In this document: piece by piece, positions 39,511 to 47,579 of the stretch
How positions within the stretch are numbered: position 1 is the stretch's first letter
Layout: each line of letters starts with the position of its first letter
Assembly: GCF_005048225.1 (NCBI RefSeq)
Contig: NZ_SUNI01000002.1
Coordinates: forward strand, 248,001-312,000
Length of the DNA: 64,000 bases
Direction of reading: 5' to 3'
Source: Paracoccus gahaiensis
GTDB taxonomy: Bacteria; Pseudomonadota; Alphaproteobacteria; Rhodobacterales; Rhodobacteraceae
Made by a program: the position numbers and the translations under genes
The notes under the pieces: model-generated
Seen by the model: the letters and a program-made list of their open reading frames with translations, nothing else
The model's database searches: none
What the model was told of the DNA's origin: nothing

Positions 39511-39553
39511 GCGTCCCGCGACGGCGGGGGGCTGCCCGCCCCCCGCACCCCCC
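39511..39553. repeat. Second C/G-rich intergenic repeat, copy 2
   Basis: GCGTCCCGCGACGGC, then the hairpin GCGGGGGGC-TGCC-GCCCCCCGC, then ACCCCCC. It fills the gap between the convergent SDR and aminopeptidase genes. It matches the element at 23829-23875 in order and sequence, with a slightly different hairpin. Confidence 0.65.
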
Positions 39554-39565
39554 GGGCGCCGTGCC

Positions 39566-41365
39566 TTAGGCCAGCGGCCGCGTCGCGGCAGCAAGCCAGT
39601 CCAGATCCGCACCTTGCAGATCCGGTGACAGCGCTGCGCGCACCCGTGCGTGATAGTCGTCCAGCCAGGCGATCTCATCCCGCGACAGCGCGTCACGGTC
39701 GATCAGCCGGCGGTCGATCGGGCAGAGCGTCAGCGTCTCGAAACCCAGCAGGCTGCGGCCCGGCTCGGCCTCTGCCGGGGCCACCGCGACCAGATTCTCG
39801 ATGCGGATGCCGAAGGCGCCCTCGCGGTAATAGCCGGGCTCGTTCGACAGGATCATCCCGACCTCCAGCGCGACATCGCCCGCGCGGCTGATCCGCGCCG
39901 GCCCTTCGTGGACGCAGAGCGCGGCGCCCACGCCGTGACCCGTGCCATGGTCGAAATCCAGACCCTCGGCCCAGAGGAACTGCCGCGCCAGCGCATCCAG
40001 ATGCGCCCCCGCCACGCCCTTGGGAAAGCGCGCCCTGCTGAGCGCGATCATGCCCCGCAGCACGGCGGTGAAGGGCGCCACCGCATCGGCCCGCACGGGA
40101 CCAAGCGCCACGGTGCGGGTGATGTCGGTCGTGCCATCCGCGTACTGCCCGCCCGAATCGATCAGCAGCAGCTCGCCCGGTTCCAGCCGCCGGTTCGTGC
40201 CCTCGGTCACCCGGTAATGGACGATGGCGCCGTTCGGCCCCGCCCCCATGATCGTGTCGAAGCTGATGTCGAGGATGCCCGCCTGACGGCGCAGATCCTC
40301 CAGATGGCGTACCACGTCGATCTCGGTCAGGGCCGAGGGGTCCTGCCGGTCCAGCCAGGCCAGCAGGCACACCATTGCCACGCCGTCGCGGTGATGGGCG
40401 GCCCGCATGCCCGCCAGTTCGGCCTCGGTCTTGCGCGCCTTGGGCAGCACGGCAGGGTCGGGGCCGCGCGCGATGGTCGTGCCTGCGTCCTCAAGGATGC
40501 GGAAGGCCGCCTCGGGCGCGCTGGCGGGGTCCAGACGGACCGGTCCTTCCAGATCGGTCAGGGCGGCAGACAGCGAATCGGGCGGCAGGATGGTGACATC
40601 GGGGCCCAGATGGGCGCGCAGGGCGCCGTCGAACTTGGCGCCGTCTGCGAACAGCGCCAGATGGCCGCTGTCCGACAGCACCGCGAAGGACTGCACCACC
40701 GGGTTCTTGGGCAGGTCGCTGCCCCGGATGTTCAGAAGCCACGAGATCGAATCGGGCAGGGTCAGCAGCGCCGCCGCCTGATCCTCGGCCTTCAGCGCAT
40801 CGGCCAGACGGCCACGTTTCGCTGCGGCGGTCTCTCCGGCCAGTTCGTCAGGATGAATGCGGGCCGCGCCCACGGGCGGGGCGGGGCGGTCGGGCCAGAC
40901 CGCATCGACGGGATTGGCCTCCAGCGCGATCAGCCCGATGCCGGACCCTTCCAGCGCCGTCTCCATCCCCTCGATCTCGCGCCGGGCATGCAACCAGGGG
41001 TCGAAGCCCACGCGCCCGCCCTGCGGCAGCGCCTCGCGCAGCCAGTCCGAGGGCCGCGTCTCGGGCCAGTTCACCGGGGTGAACTGTGCCAGGTCCAACT
41101 GATCGCGCACCTGCACCCGATAGCGCCCGTCGACGAAGACGCCCGCCCGGTCGGCGCAGACGATGGCAAAGCCCGCGCTGCCGGTGAAGCCCGTCAGCCA
41201 GGCCAGCCGCGCATCGGCATCGGCCACGTATTCGCCCTGATGCACATCCGCGCGGGGCACGATGACGGCGGCCAGATCCTGCGCCCGCACCACCTGGCGC
41301 AGGGCCTCCAGCCGGGCGGCGTGATCGCTGCCGGGGGCGGGGTTGTCGAAGCTTTGGAACCTCAC
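39566..41365 (-). CDS. Aminopeptidase P family metallopeptidase (M24B, Xaa-Pro type)
   Basis: This cuts N-terminal residues before proline. It has 599 residues: two creatinase-like N-terminal domains, then a pita-bread M24 domain with metal ligands in LLIDSGGQYADGTTDITRT, HGTGHGVGAALCVHEGP and the Glu-containing stretch near FGIRIENLV. The start is a GTG at 41365 (reading MRFQSFDNPAPGSD), which overlaps the stop of the upstream hydrolase gene (GTGA), so the two are coupled. The long three-domain form resembles cytosolic eukaryotic-like aminopeptidase P1. Confidence 0.92.
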   Translation of the reverse strand: MRFQSFDNPAPGSDHAARLEALRQVVRAQDLAAVIVPRADVHQGEYVADADARLAWLTGFTGSAGFAIVCADRAGVFVDGRYRVQVRDQLDLAQFTPVNWPETRPSDWLREALPQGGRVGFDPWLHARREIEGMETALEGSGIGLIALEANPVDAVWPDRPAPPVGAARIHPDELAGETAAAKRGRLADALKAEDQAAALLTLPDSISWLLNIRGSDLPKNPVVQSFAVLSDSGHLALFADGAKFDGALRAHLGPDVTILPPDSLSAALTDLEGPVRLDPASAPEAAFRILEDAGTTIARGPDPAVLPKARKTEAELAGMRAAHHRDGVAMVCLLAWLDRQDPSALTEIDVVRHLEDLRRQAGILDISFDTIMGAGPNGAIVHYRVTEGTNRRLEPGELLLIDSGGQYADGTTDITRTVALGPVRADAVAPFTAVLRGMIALSRARFPKGVAGAHLDALARQFLWAEGLDFDHGTGHGVGAALCVHEGPARISRAGDVALEVGMILSNEPGYYREGAFGIRIENLVAVAPAEAEPGRSLLGFETLTLCPIDRRLIDRDALSRDEIAWLDDYHARVRAALSPDLQGADLDWLAAATRPLA

Positions 41366-42054
41366 AACGAGATCGCCTTCATCACCTGCGGCTCGATCAC
41401 CTGCGCATCCGGCAGGGCGTCGATCAGCACCTGCGCGGATTGCTCCAGCGCCGGGAAGGTCTTGTAATGGCAGGGGATCACGGTCTTGAACGCGAAATAG
41501 CGCTTGGCGGCATAGGCGGCGCGGGCCATGTCCATGGTGAAATGGCCCCCGGCGCAGAGGATGCCGATGTCGGGCTTGTGCAGATCGCCCATCCATTCCA
41601 TGTCGGCCATGATGTCGGTGTCGCCCGAGACATAGATCACATGCCCCTCGCCGGCGATCATGTAGCCCGATTCGTGGCCTGCATAGACCGGCCCGTCCGG
41701 CCCGCTGATCGAACTGGAATGGGTCGCATTCACCATCGTCACCTTGGCGCCGCCCAGATCGATGGTGCCGCCCTTGTTGAAGCCGATGCCCTCGATCTTC
41801 TCGGACGCCTCCCAGTGGCTGATCAGGTCATAGATGCCCACCACCGGGATCTTCAGCTCGCGCGCCAAGGCCAGCGTGTCGCCGCTGTGATCGCCATGGC
41901 CATGGGTCAGCAGGATATGCGTCGCCCCCGCGATGGCCTCGGCGCGGGCGGTTTCGGGAAAGACGGGGTTGCCGGTCAGCCAGGGGTCGATGAGGATCAC
42001 GGCCTCCTCGATTTGCAGACGGAAGCCGGAATGGCCAAGCCAGGTCAGGTTCAT
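41362..42054 (-). CDS. Metal-dependent hydrolase, UPF0173 (metallo-beta-lactamase fold)
   Basis: This 230-residue protein begins MNLTWLGHSGFRLQIEEAVI. Its metal-binding motif is LLTHGHGDHSGD (residues ~51-60), and further histidines lie in NATHSSSI, GHESGYMI and GGHFTMDMARA. This is the UPF0173/YtkL-like group of unknown substrate. Its stop overlaps the GTG start of the aminopeptidase gene, making a two-gene operon. Confidence 0.9.
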   Translation of the reverse strand: MNLTWLGHSGFRLQIEEAVILIDPWLTGNPVFPETARAEAIAGATHILLTHGHGDHSGDTLALARELKIPVVGIYDLISHWEASEKIEGIGFNKGGTIDLGGAKVTMVNATHSSSISGPDGPVYAGHESGYMIAGEGHVIYVSGDTDIMADMEWMGDLHKPDIGILCAGGHFTMDMARAAYAAKRYFAFKTVIPCHYKTFPALEQSAQVLIDALPDAQVIEPQVMKAISL

Positions 42055-42138
42055 CGGGATCTCCTCAAGGTCTGTCGCCCACAGGGTAGCGAGGGCGCGC
42101 GGTCCTGACCAGAACGCATGGGGACAGTGCGGGTTGCC

Positions 42139-43875
42139 TCAGACCGGGGCGGCGTCGTCCAGCCGCAGACGCAGACGCTCGCGCCCGCCCCAGGTGGACA
42201 GCTCCAGCTTGCCGGCCAGATGGAACCGCCGGCCCTTGGCGCCGATCAGCCCGGGCCCGAGCGGGCCGTCCATCGCGCCCCAGGCCACGGCCTCCAGCGC
42301 CGGGCCGCCGGCGCTGCGGAAGGACAGGCGCAGATGCCGGTCGCCCATGGTGGCAGCGCTGTCGATCAGCTGGTCGGCAAAGGCGAAGCGCGGCGCCGGA
42401 GCGGCCTGCCCGAAGGGACCGGCATCCTCCAGCATCCGGAACATCTGCGGGGTCGCGCCCGAGGGCTCCAGCAGCCCCGAGATGCGCAGGTCGCCCGACC
42501 CGGTCCGGCCCGCCAGATCGCGGTCGATCAGGTCGGCCAGCCGCGCCATCGCGGCGGGGATCTGCGCCTCGGCCACGGTCAGGCCCGCCGCCATCGCATG
42601 ACCGCCGCCCTTCAGCAGCAGGCCCTCGGCGGCCAGACGCTGGATCGCCCGTCCCAGATCGACGCCGGGCACCGACCGGGCGCTGCCCTTGCCGATGCCG
42701 TGATCCACCCCGATCACGACCGAGGGCAGGTCGGTGGCCTCCTTCAGCCGCGCGGCGACGATGCCCACGACCCCCGGATGCCAGCCCGGACCGGCGGCCC
42801 AGGACAGGCGCGGATCACCCCGCGCCTCGGCCTGCGCCAGGGCCTCCAGCCGGACGGAGGCCTCGATGCTGCGGCGGTCGCGGTTCAGCTCGTCCAGCTG
42901 CGCGGCCAGACGCCCGGCCTCGCCCGTGTCCCGGGTCGACAGGCACAGCGCCCCCAGATCGGCGCGCCCGACCCGGCCGCCTGCATTGATGCGCGGTCCC
43001 AGCAGGAAGCCCAGATGAAAGGCGGCGGGCGGCCCGTCCAGCCGGGCGATGTCGGACAGCGCGACCAGCCCGGGCCGTTGCCGCCGCGCCATCACCGCCA
43101 GCCCCTGCCGCACGAAGGCCCGGTTCACGCCGACCAGCGGCGCCACGTCGGCCACCGTGGCCAGCGCCACCAGATCCAGCATGGCCATCAGGTCCGGCTC
43201 GGGCAGGCCGCGGCCGCGAAGCACGCGCCCCGCCTGCACCAGCGTCAGAAAGACCACGCCCGCCGCGCAGAGATGCCCCAGGGCACCGTCCTCGTCCATG
43301 CGGTTGGGGTTCACCACGGCCAGCGCGGGGGGCAGCGTCTCGGCGCCCAGATGGTGGTCCAGCACGATCACGTCACAACCCGCGGCCGCCGCCAGCGCCT
43401 CGTGCGACAGCGTCCCGCAATCGACGCAGACGATCAGGTCATGGGCGGCGGCCAAGCCAGTCATCGCGGGCACGTTGGGGCCATAGCCCTCATCGATGCG
43501 GTCGGGAATATAGAGGGTCGCTGACCGCCCATGGCTGTGCAGCCAGTCGATCAGCAGCGCCGCCGAGGCCCCGCCATCGACGTCGTAATCGGCAAAGATC
43601 GCGATGCGCTGGCCCCTGACGGCGGCCTCGACCAGCCGCTCCGCCGCCAGGCCCATGTCGCGCAGCGCCAGCGGATCGGGCAGCAGGTCGCGCAGCTTCG
43701 GCGCCAGGAACCCCGCCGCCTCGGCCGGGTCGACCGCGCGTTCGGCCAACACCCGCGCCACCGGCAGGGGCAAGGCCGCCTGCTGCGCCAGCCCTTCGGC
43801 GCGGCGCTCCAGATCGGCTTCGGGCCCGGTCCAGCGCCGCCCGGTCAGCGAGCTGTCGATGCCCAGAAATGCCAC
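42139..43875 (-). CDS. recJ: Single-stranded-DNA-specific exonuclease RecJ
   Basis: RecJ is a 5'-3' exonuclease in recombination and mismatch repair. DHH-family motifs are FADYDVDGGASAALLIDWL, VCVDCGTLS, VIVLDHHLGAE and, in the DHHA1 domain, LLKGGGHAMAAGLTV; the OB-fold C-terminus is present. An ATG at 43902 is in frame but falls inside dispersed repeat copy E, so I start at GTG 43875 (reading MAFLGIDSSLTGRRW), giving 578 residues. It is followed downstream by the UPF0173-aminopeptidase pair on the same strand after 84 bp. Confidence 0.93.
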   Translation of the reverse strand: MAFLGIDSSLTGRRWTGPEADLERRAEGLAQQAALPLPVARVLAERAVDPAEAAGFLAPKLRDLLPDPLALRDMGLAAERLVEAAVRGQRIAIFADYDVDGGASAALLIDWLHSHGRSATLYIPDRIDEGYGPNVPAMTGLAAAHDLIVCVDCGTLSHEALAAAAGCDVIVLDHHLGAETLPPALAVVNPNRMDEDGALGHLCAAGVVFLTLVQAGRVLRGRGLPEPDLMAMLDLVALATVADVAPLVGVNRAFVRQGLAVMARRQRPGLVALSDIARLDGPPAAFHLGFLLGPRINAGGRVGRADLGALCLSTRDTGEAGRLAAQLDELNRDRRSIEASVRLEALAQAEARGDPRLSWAAGPGWHPGVVGIVAARLKEATDLPSVVIGVDHGIGKGSARSVPGVDLGRAIQRLAAEGLLLKGGGHAMAAGLTVAEAQIPAAMARLADLIDRDLAGRTGSGDLRISGLLEPSGATPQMFRMLEDAGPFGQAAPAPRFAFADQLIDSAATMGDRHLRLSFRSAGGPALEAVAWGAMDGPLGPGLIGAKGRRFHLAGKLELSTWGGRERLRLRLDDAAPV

Positions 43876-43889
43876 GTCGCGCCTGCCTT

Positions 43890-43948
43890 CATCTTGGCCC
43901 AAATATCCCGGGGGGAGTCCCGGAACGGGACGGGGGGCAGCGCCCCCC
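43890..43948 (+). repeat. Dispersed C/G-rich repeat, copy E
   Basis: CATCTTGGCCCAAATATCCC, GGGGGG, AGTCCCGGAACGGGAC and the end hairpin GGGGGGCAGCGCCCCCC. It is the closest match to copy D. It lies between glpX and recJ, both on the minus strand, so it is probably transcribed. Confidence 0.8.
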
Positions 43949-43953
43949 TTACC

Positions 43954-44919
43954 TCACCTGACCGGGTTGCGATAGGTCATCCGCCGCACCGATCCGGTCT
44001 TGGACCGCATCAAGATGGTCTCGGTCGTCAGATAGCCCGGCTCGCGCTTGACGCCCGCCACGATCGATCCGTCGGTGACCCCGGTCGCGGCAAAGATCAC
44101 ATCGTCGGTCACCAGATCGTCGCGGGCATAGATGCGGTCCAGGTCGGTGATCCCTGCCTTGCGGGCACGGCCCTTCTCGTCCGCGTTGCGAAACAGCAGC
44201 CGCCCCCACATCTGCCCGCCCATGCATTTGAGCGCCGAGGCCGCCAGCACGCCCTCGGGCGCCCCGCCCGAGCCCATATACATGTCGATGCCGGTCAGCG
44301 CGGCCTCGGCGCAGTGGATGACGCCGGCCACGTCGCCATCGGTGATCAGCCGGATGGCCGCGCCGGTCTGGCGGACCTCGGCGATCAGGTCCTCGTGGCG
44401 GGGGCGTTCCAGGATGCAGACGGTGATGTCCGAGGGCGCGCAGCCCCGCGCGGCGGCCAGGGCGCGGACGCGTTCGGCGGGGGCCATGTCCAGACTGACC
44501 ACGTCGACCGGATAGCCCGGGCCTACGGCCAGCTTGTCCATGTAGACGTCGGGCGCGTGCAGCAGCGTGCCGCGCGGGGCCATGGCGATGACGGTCAGGG
44601 CATTGGGCATGTCCTTGGCGGTCAGCGTGGTGCCCTCCAGCGGGTCCAGCGCGATGTCCACCTCGGGGCCGTTGCCGGTGCCCACCTCCTCGCCGATGAA
44701 CAGCATCGGCGCCTCGTCGCGCTCGCCCTCGCCGATGACGACGACGCCCCTGATGTCCAGCATGTTCAACTGGTCGCGCATGGCGTTGACGGCGGCCTGA
44801 TCGGCGGCCTTCTCGTCGCCGCGCCCGATCAGGCGGGCCGAGGCATGGGCGGCCGCCTCGCTGACGCGGGCCAGGCCCAGAGACAGCATCCGGTCGTTGA
44901 AATCCTGAGGTGCGGTCAT
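43954..44919 (-). CDS. glpX: Class II fructose-1,6-bisphosphatase GlpX
   Basis: This is the gluconeogenic enzyme that removes the C1 phosphate of fructose-1,6-bisphosphate. It begins MTAPQDFNDRMLSLGLARVS, with metal-binding motifs VVIGEGERDEAPMLFIGEEV and VDIALDPLEGTTLTAK, and YMGSGGAPEGVLAASALKC. It has 321 residues, the normal length. It is upstream of recJ on the same strand, separated by repeat copy E. Confidence 0.95.
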   Translation of the reverse strand: MTAPQDFNDRMLSLGLARVSEAAAHASARLIGRGDEKAADQAAVNAMRDQLNMLDIRGVVVIGEGERDEAPMLFIGEEVGTGNGPEVDIALDPLEGTTLTAKDMPNALTVIAMAPRGTLLHAPDVYMDKLAVGPGYPVDVVSLDMAPAERVRALAAARGCAPSDITVCILERPRHEDLIAEVRQTGAAIRLITDGDVAGVIHCAEAALTGIDMYMGSGGAPEGVLAASALKCMGGQMWGRLLFRNADEKGRARKAGITDLDRIYARDDLVTDDVIFAATGVTDGSIVAGVKREPGYLTTETILMRSKTGSVRRMTYRNPVR

Positions 44920-44997
44920 GATCCCAGTCCCTCCCGTTGGGTTCGGGGCCTTCTAGGCGGCGGGGCAGGGGGCGGCAAGGCTGGGGGCGCTAACGGC

Positions 44998-45249
44998 TCA
45001 GCTTTCCGACAACTCCAGCGCGAGGGCGTGGATCTGCGGCACGATGTCGCCCAGGGTCGCATGCACCAGCCGGTGCCGGGCGATCCGCGACAGCCCGGCA
45101 AAGGCCGGGCTGGCCATGCGGATGCGGAAATGGCTTTCGCCGCCCTCGCGAAAGCCCGCATGGCCGCGATGGCCCTCGCTTTCGTCGATCACCTCCAGCC
45201 GGGTGGGGGTCAGTGCCGTCAGGCGTTCGGTCATTCTGTCCGCGATCAT
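44998..45249 (-). CDS. BolA family protein
   Basis: This 83-residue protein has the BolA fold signature: LEVIDESEGHRGHAG, GESHFRIRMASPAFAG and the C-terminal VHATLGDIVPQIHALALEL. BolA proteins work with monothiol glutaredoxins in iron-sulfur and iron regulation or affect cell shape. The start is 45249 or 45234. It is divergent from the J-domain gene with an 81-bp gap. Confidence 0.92.
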   Translation of the reverse strand: MIADRMTERLTALTPTRLEVIDESEGHRGHAGFREGGESHFRIRMASPAFAGLSRIARHRLVHATLGDIVPQIHALALELSES

Positions 45250-45330
45250 CCGCGTATCCTTCCGTCAAGGGCTTTCATGCGCCGCCAAATCGCCTAGACT
45301 GCCGCCTCCGAGTCGCAAAGGTGCCCCTCA

Positions 45331-45960
45331 ATGAGCAAGAACGACCCGTTTGGCTTCGACATCTCCGCTGCCAAGGACAAGAAGCGCAAGACCAAGGGCC
45401 GGCGTGGCATGTCGGGGGCGTTCGAGACCTCGACCCGCATCTGCGAGCGCGAGGGCTGCGACGAGCCGGGCCAGTACCGCGCCCCCAAGAATCCCCGCAA
45501 TCTGGACGATTACTTCTGGTTCTGCAAAGAGCATGTCCGCGAATACAATGCCAACTGGAACTATTTCCAGGGCCAGTCCGAGGAAGAATTCCAGCAGTTC
45601 ATCGATAATGCCACCGTGTGGGAACGCCCCACCAAGCCCTTCGGCCGCTCGGCCGCCGAGGACAAATGGGCCCGCCACGGCGTCAGCGACCCGCTGGAGA
45701 TCCTGGGCGCCAACGGCACCGCGCCCGAATCCCGCGCCCAGTCCAGCGCCCGCAAGCTACCGCCCACCGAGCGCCGTGCGCTGGACATCCTGGAGGCCAA
45801 GGATCACTGGACCCGGGCCGAGATCCGCAAGCAGTACAAGTCGCTGGTCAAGGACCTGCATCCCGACATGAATGGCGGCGACCGCTCGGACGAGGATCGC
45901 CTGTCCGAGGTGGTCTGGGCCTGGGATCAGATCAAGGAGAGCCGTTTCATCCGCGACTGA
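45331..45960 (+). CDS. J-domain (DnaJ-like) protein
   Basis: This 209-residue protein has a C-terminal J-domain (residues ~145-205): RALDILEAKDHWTRAEIRKQ followed by the HPD motif in KDLHPDMNGGDRSDEDR. The N-terminal part has a basic patch (KDKKRKTKGRRG), a cysteine pair (CEREGCDEPG), and FWFCKEHVREYNANWNYF. The HPD indicates that it stimulates an Hsp70 ATPase; the partner and client are unknown. The layout with bolA divergent from the J-domain gene is common in Rhodobacteraceae, as far as I recall. Confidence 0.9.
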   Translation: MSKNDPFGFDISAAKDKKRKTKGRRGMSGAFETSTRICEREGCDEPGQYRAPKNPRNLDDYFWFCKEHVREYNANWNYFQGQSEEEFQQFIDNATVWERPTKPFGRSAAEDKWARHGVSDPLEILGANGTAPESRAQSSARKLPPTERRALDILEAKDHWTRAEIRKQYKSLVKDLHPDMNGGDRSDEDRLSEVVWAWDQIKESRFIRD

Positions 45961-45981
45961 CGGTGCAGGGGGTGGAGCGGG

Positions 45982-46045
45982 GCAGGGGGCTGCCGCCCCC
46001 GTCGCCTGCGGCGACTCCCCCGCGGATATTTCAGCCAAGATGAAA
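45982..46045 (-). repeat. Dispersed C/G-rich repeat, copy F (reversed)
   Basis: Read on the minus strand it starts CATCTTGGCTGAAATATCCG, then a GGGGG run, GTC and a hairpin ending in C/G runs (GGGGGC...GCCCCC at 45983-46000). It lies between the convergent J-domain and lnt genes, five bases from the lnt stop. Confidence 0.7.
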
Positions 46046-46049
46046 GGGG

Positions 46050-47579
46050 TCAGGTCGGGCGTCTGCGGCGGGGCCAAAGGCCTGCCGTGAGGATCAGGGC
46101 CAGGAGCACCAGAACGGGGGTGTTGCCGGTCTGGCTCCAGAGGGTGGGGGGCAGGGCGCCGGGCAGCGGGGCGTCGATCCGGCCCGCCTCGTTCAGGGGC
46201 AGGCTGGCGCGGATTTGGCCGCGGGCGTCAATAACCGCGCTGACGCCGGTATTGGCGGCGCGGACCAGCGGCAGGCCGGTCTCGATCGCGCGCAGCCTGG
46301 CCTGGGCCAGATGCTGGTAGGGGCCCGAGACGGCACCGAACCAGGCGTCGTTGGTCGCCTGCAGCAGCCAGCCGGGGCGCTGGTCCAAGGCGCGCAGGTG
46401 CTGGGGAAAGATCGCCTCGTAGCAGATCAGCGGTTGCAGGTCCGGAATGCCGGGCAGGGACAGCAGGGTCGGACCGTTGCCTGCGGAATAGCCGTTGCCC
46501 TGCTGCGCCGCGAAGGCGGTGATGCCGATGCGGGCCAAGGCGTCGCCCCAAGGCATGTATTCGCCGAAGGGCACGAGGTGGAACTTGTCATAGATCTGGC
46601 CGACCTCTCCGCCCGGGGCGACGGTGGCGAGGCTGTTGTAGAAGCGGCGGCCCTCGCGGCGCTGGATGCCCATGATCAGGGGGGCGCCGGCGGCCTGCGA
46701 CATGGCGGGCAGGACCGGGCCGGCATCCTCGAGCAGGAAGTTCACCGCCGTCTCGGGCCAGATGACCAGATCGCGGGGGCCGGGTTCAGCGGACAGGTCC
46801 AGCAGACGGCGGAAGAACACCGCCGACCAGTCGGGATCCCACTTCAGGTCCTGTGCCGCATTGGGCTGGACCACGCGCAGGGCCAGGTCGCGGTCGGGGG
46901 GCAGGGGCTGCGCCAGCCGCGAGAGACCCGCGGCCCAGGTGCCGCCCAGCAGGATCAGGGCGAGAAGCGTGCCGGGCAGCAGCGGTGCCCGGTGGGCAGG
47001 GCGCCACAACAGGCCCGGCAGGGCGGCCATCGTCAGCGTCAGGACGCCCAGACCGAGGGCTCCGGTAAGGGCGGCCGTCTGGCCGATCGGGGTGTCGATC
47101 CAGACATGGCCGATCTGGGCCCAGGGAAATCCGGTGAAGATCCAGCCGCGCAGCCAGTCCGACAGGATCAGGGCCGCCGCGATGGCCAGTGCCTGACGCC
47201 GCCAGCCCGGCGCCAGCCGTGCTGCCGCCCAGGCCGGCAGGGCCCAGAACAGCGCCCCGCCAAGGGCCATCAGGATCAGCGCGAAGGGGGCCATCCAGCC
47301 GTGGCGGGCGATGTCGACCAGGAAGGGTTCGACGATCCAGCACAGCGCCAGGGCGAACCAGCCGAAGCCGGCGGCGAGGCTGTGCCAGAAGACGGCCGAG
47401 GGACGCGCCCGCGCCAGGCGCCAGATCAGCAGGCCCAGGGCCAAGGGCGTCGCGGCCCAGAGCCCGAAGGGCGCGAGGCCCAGGGCTGCCACCAGCCCCA
47501 GGCCCAGATCGGGAAGAAGCCGGCGCAAGGGCGGTCGGCCCCTGCGCGTCAATCGGGGAGGGCGGGTCGCCTGACGCAT
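46050..47579 (-). CDS. lnt: Apolipoprotein N-acyltransferase Lnt
   Basis: Lnt adds the third acyl chain to lipoproteins in the inner membrane. The N-terminal half has about six membrane helices (LGLGLVAALGLAPFGLWA onward); the C-terminal nitrilase-fold domain has the Glu-Lys-Cys triad in IWPETAVNFLL, YDKFHLVPFGEYMPWGD and LQPLICYEAIFPQHLRA. The length is about 509 residues. The ATG overlaps the helicase stop (TGATG), with a GTG one codon earlier also possible, so it is coupled to the DEAD-box gene. Confidence 0.95.
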   Translation of the reverse strand: MRQATRPPRLTRRGRPPLRRLLPDLGLGLVAALGLAPFGLWAATPLALGLLIWRLARARPSAVFWHSLAAGFGWFALALCWIVEPFLVDIARHGWMAPFALILMALGGALFWALPAWAAARLAPGWRRQALAIAAALILSDWLRGWIFTGFPWAQIGHVWIDTPIGQTAALTGALGLGVLTLTMAALPGLLWRPAHRAPLLPGTLLALILLGGTWAAGLSRLAQPLPPDRDLALRVVQPNAAQDLKWDPDWSAVFFRRLLDLSAEPGPRDLVIWPETAVNFLLEDAGPVLPAMSQAAGAPLIMGIQRREGRRFYNSLATVAPGGEVGQIYDKFHLVPFGEYMPWGDALARIGITAFAAQQGNGYSAGNGPTLLSLPGIPDLQPLICYEAIFPQHLRALDQRPGWLLQATNDAWFGAVSGPYQHLAQARLRAIETGLPLVRAANTGVSAVIDARGQIRASLPLNEAGRIDAPLPGALPPTLWSQTGNTPVLVLLALILTAGLWPRRRRPT

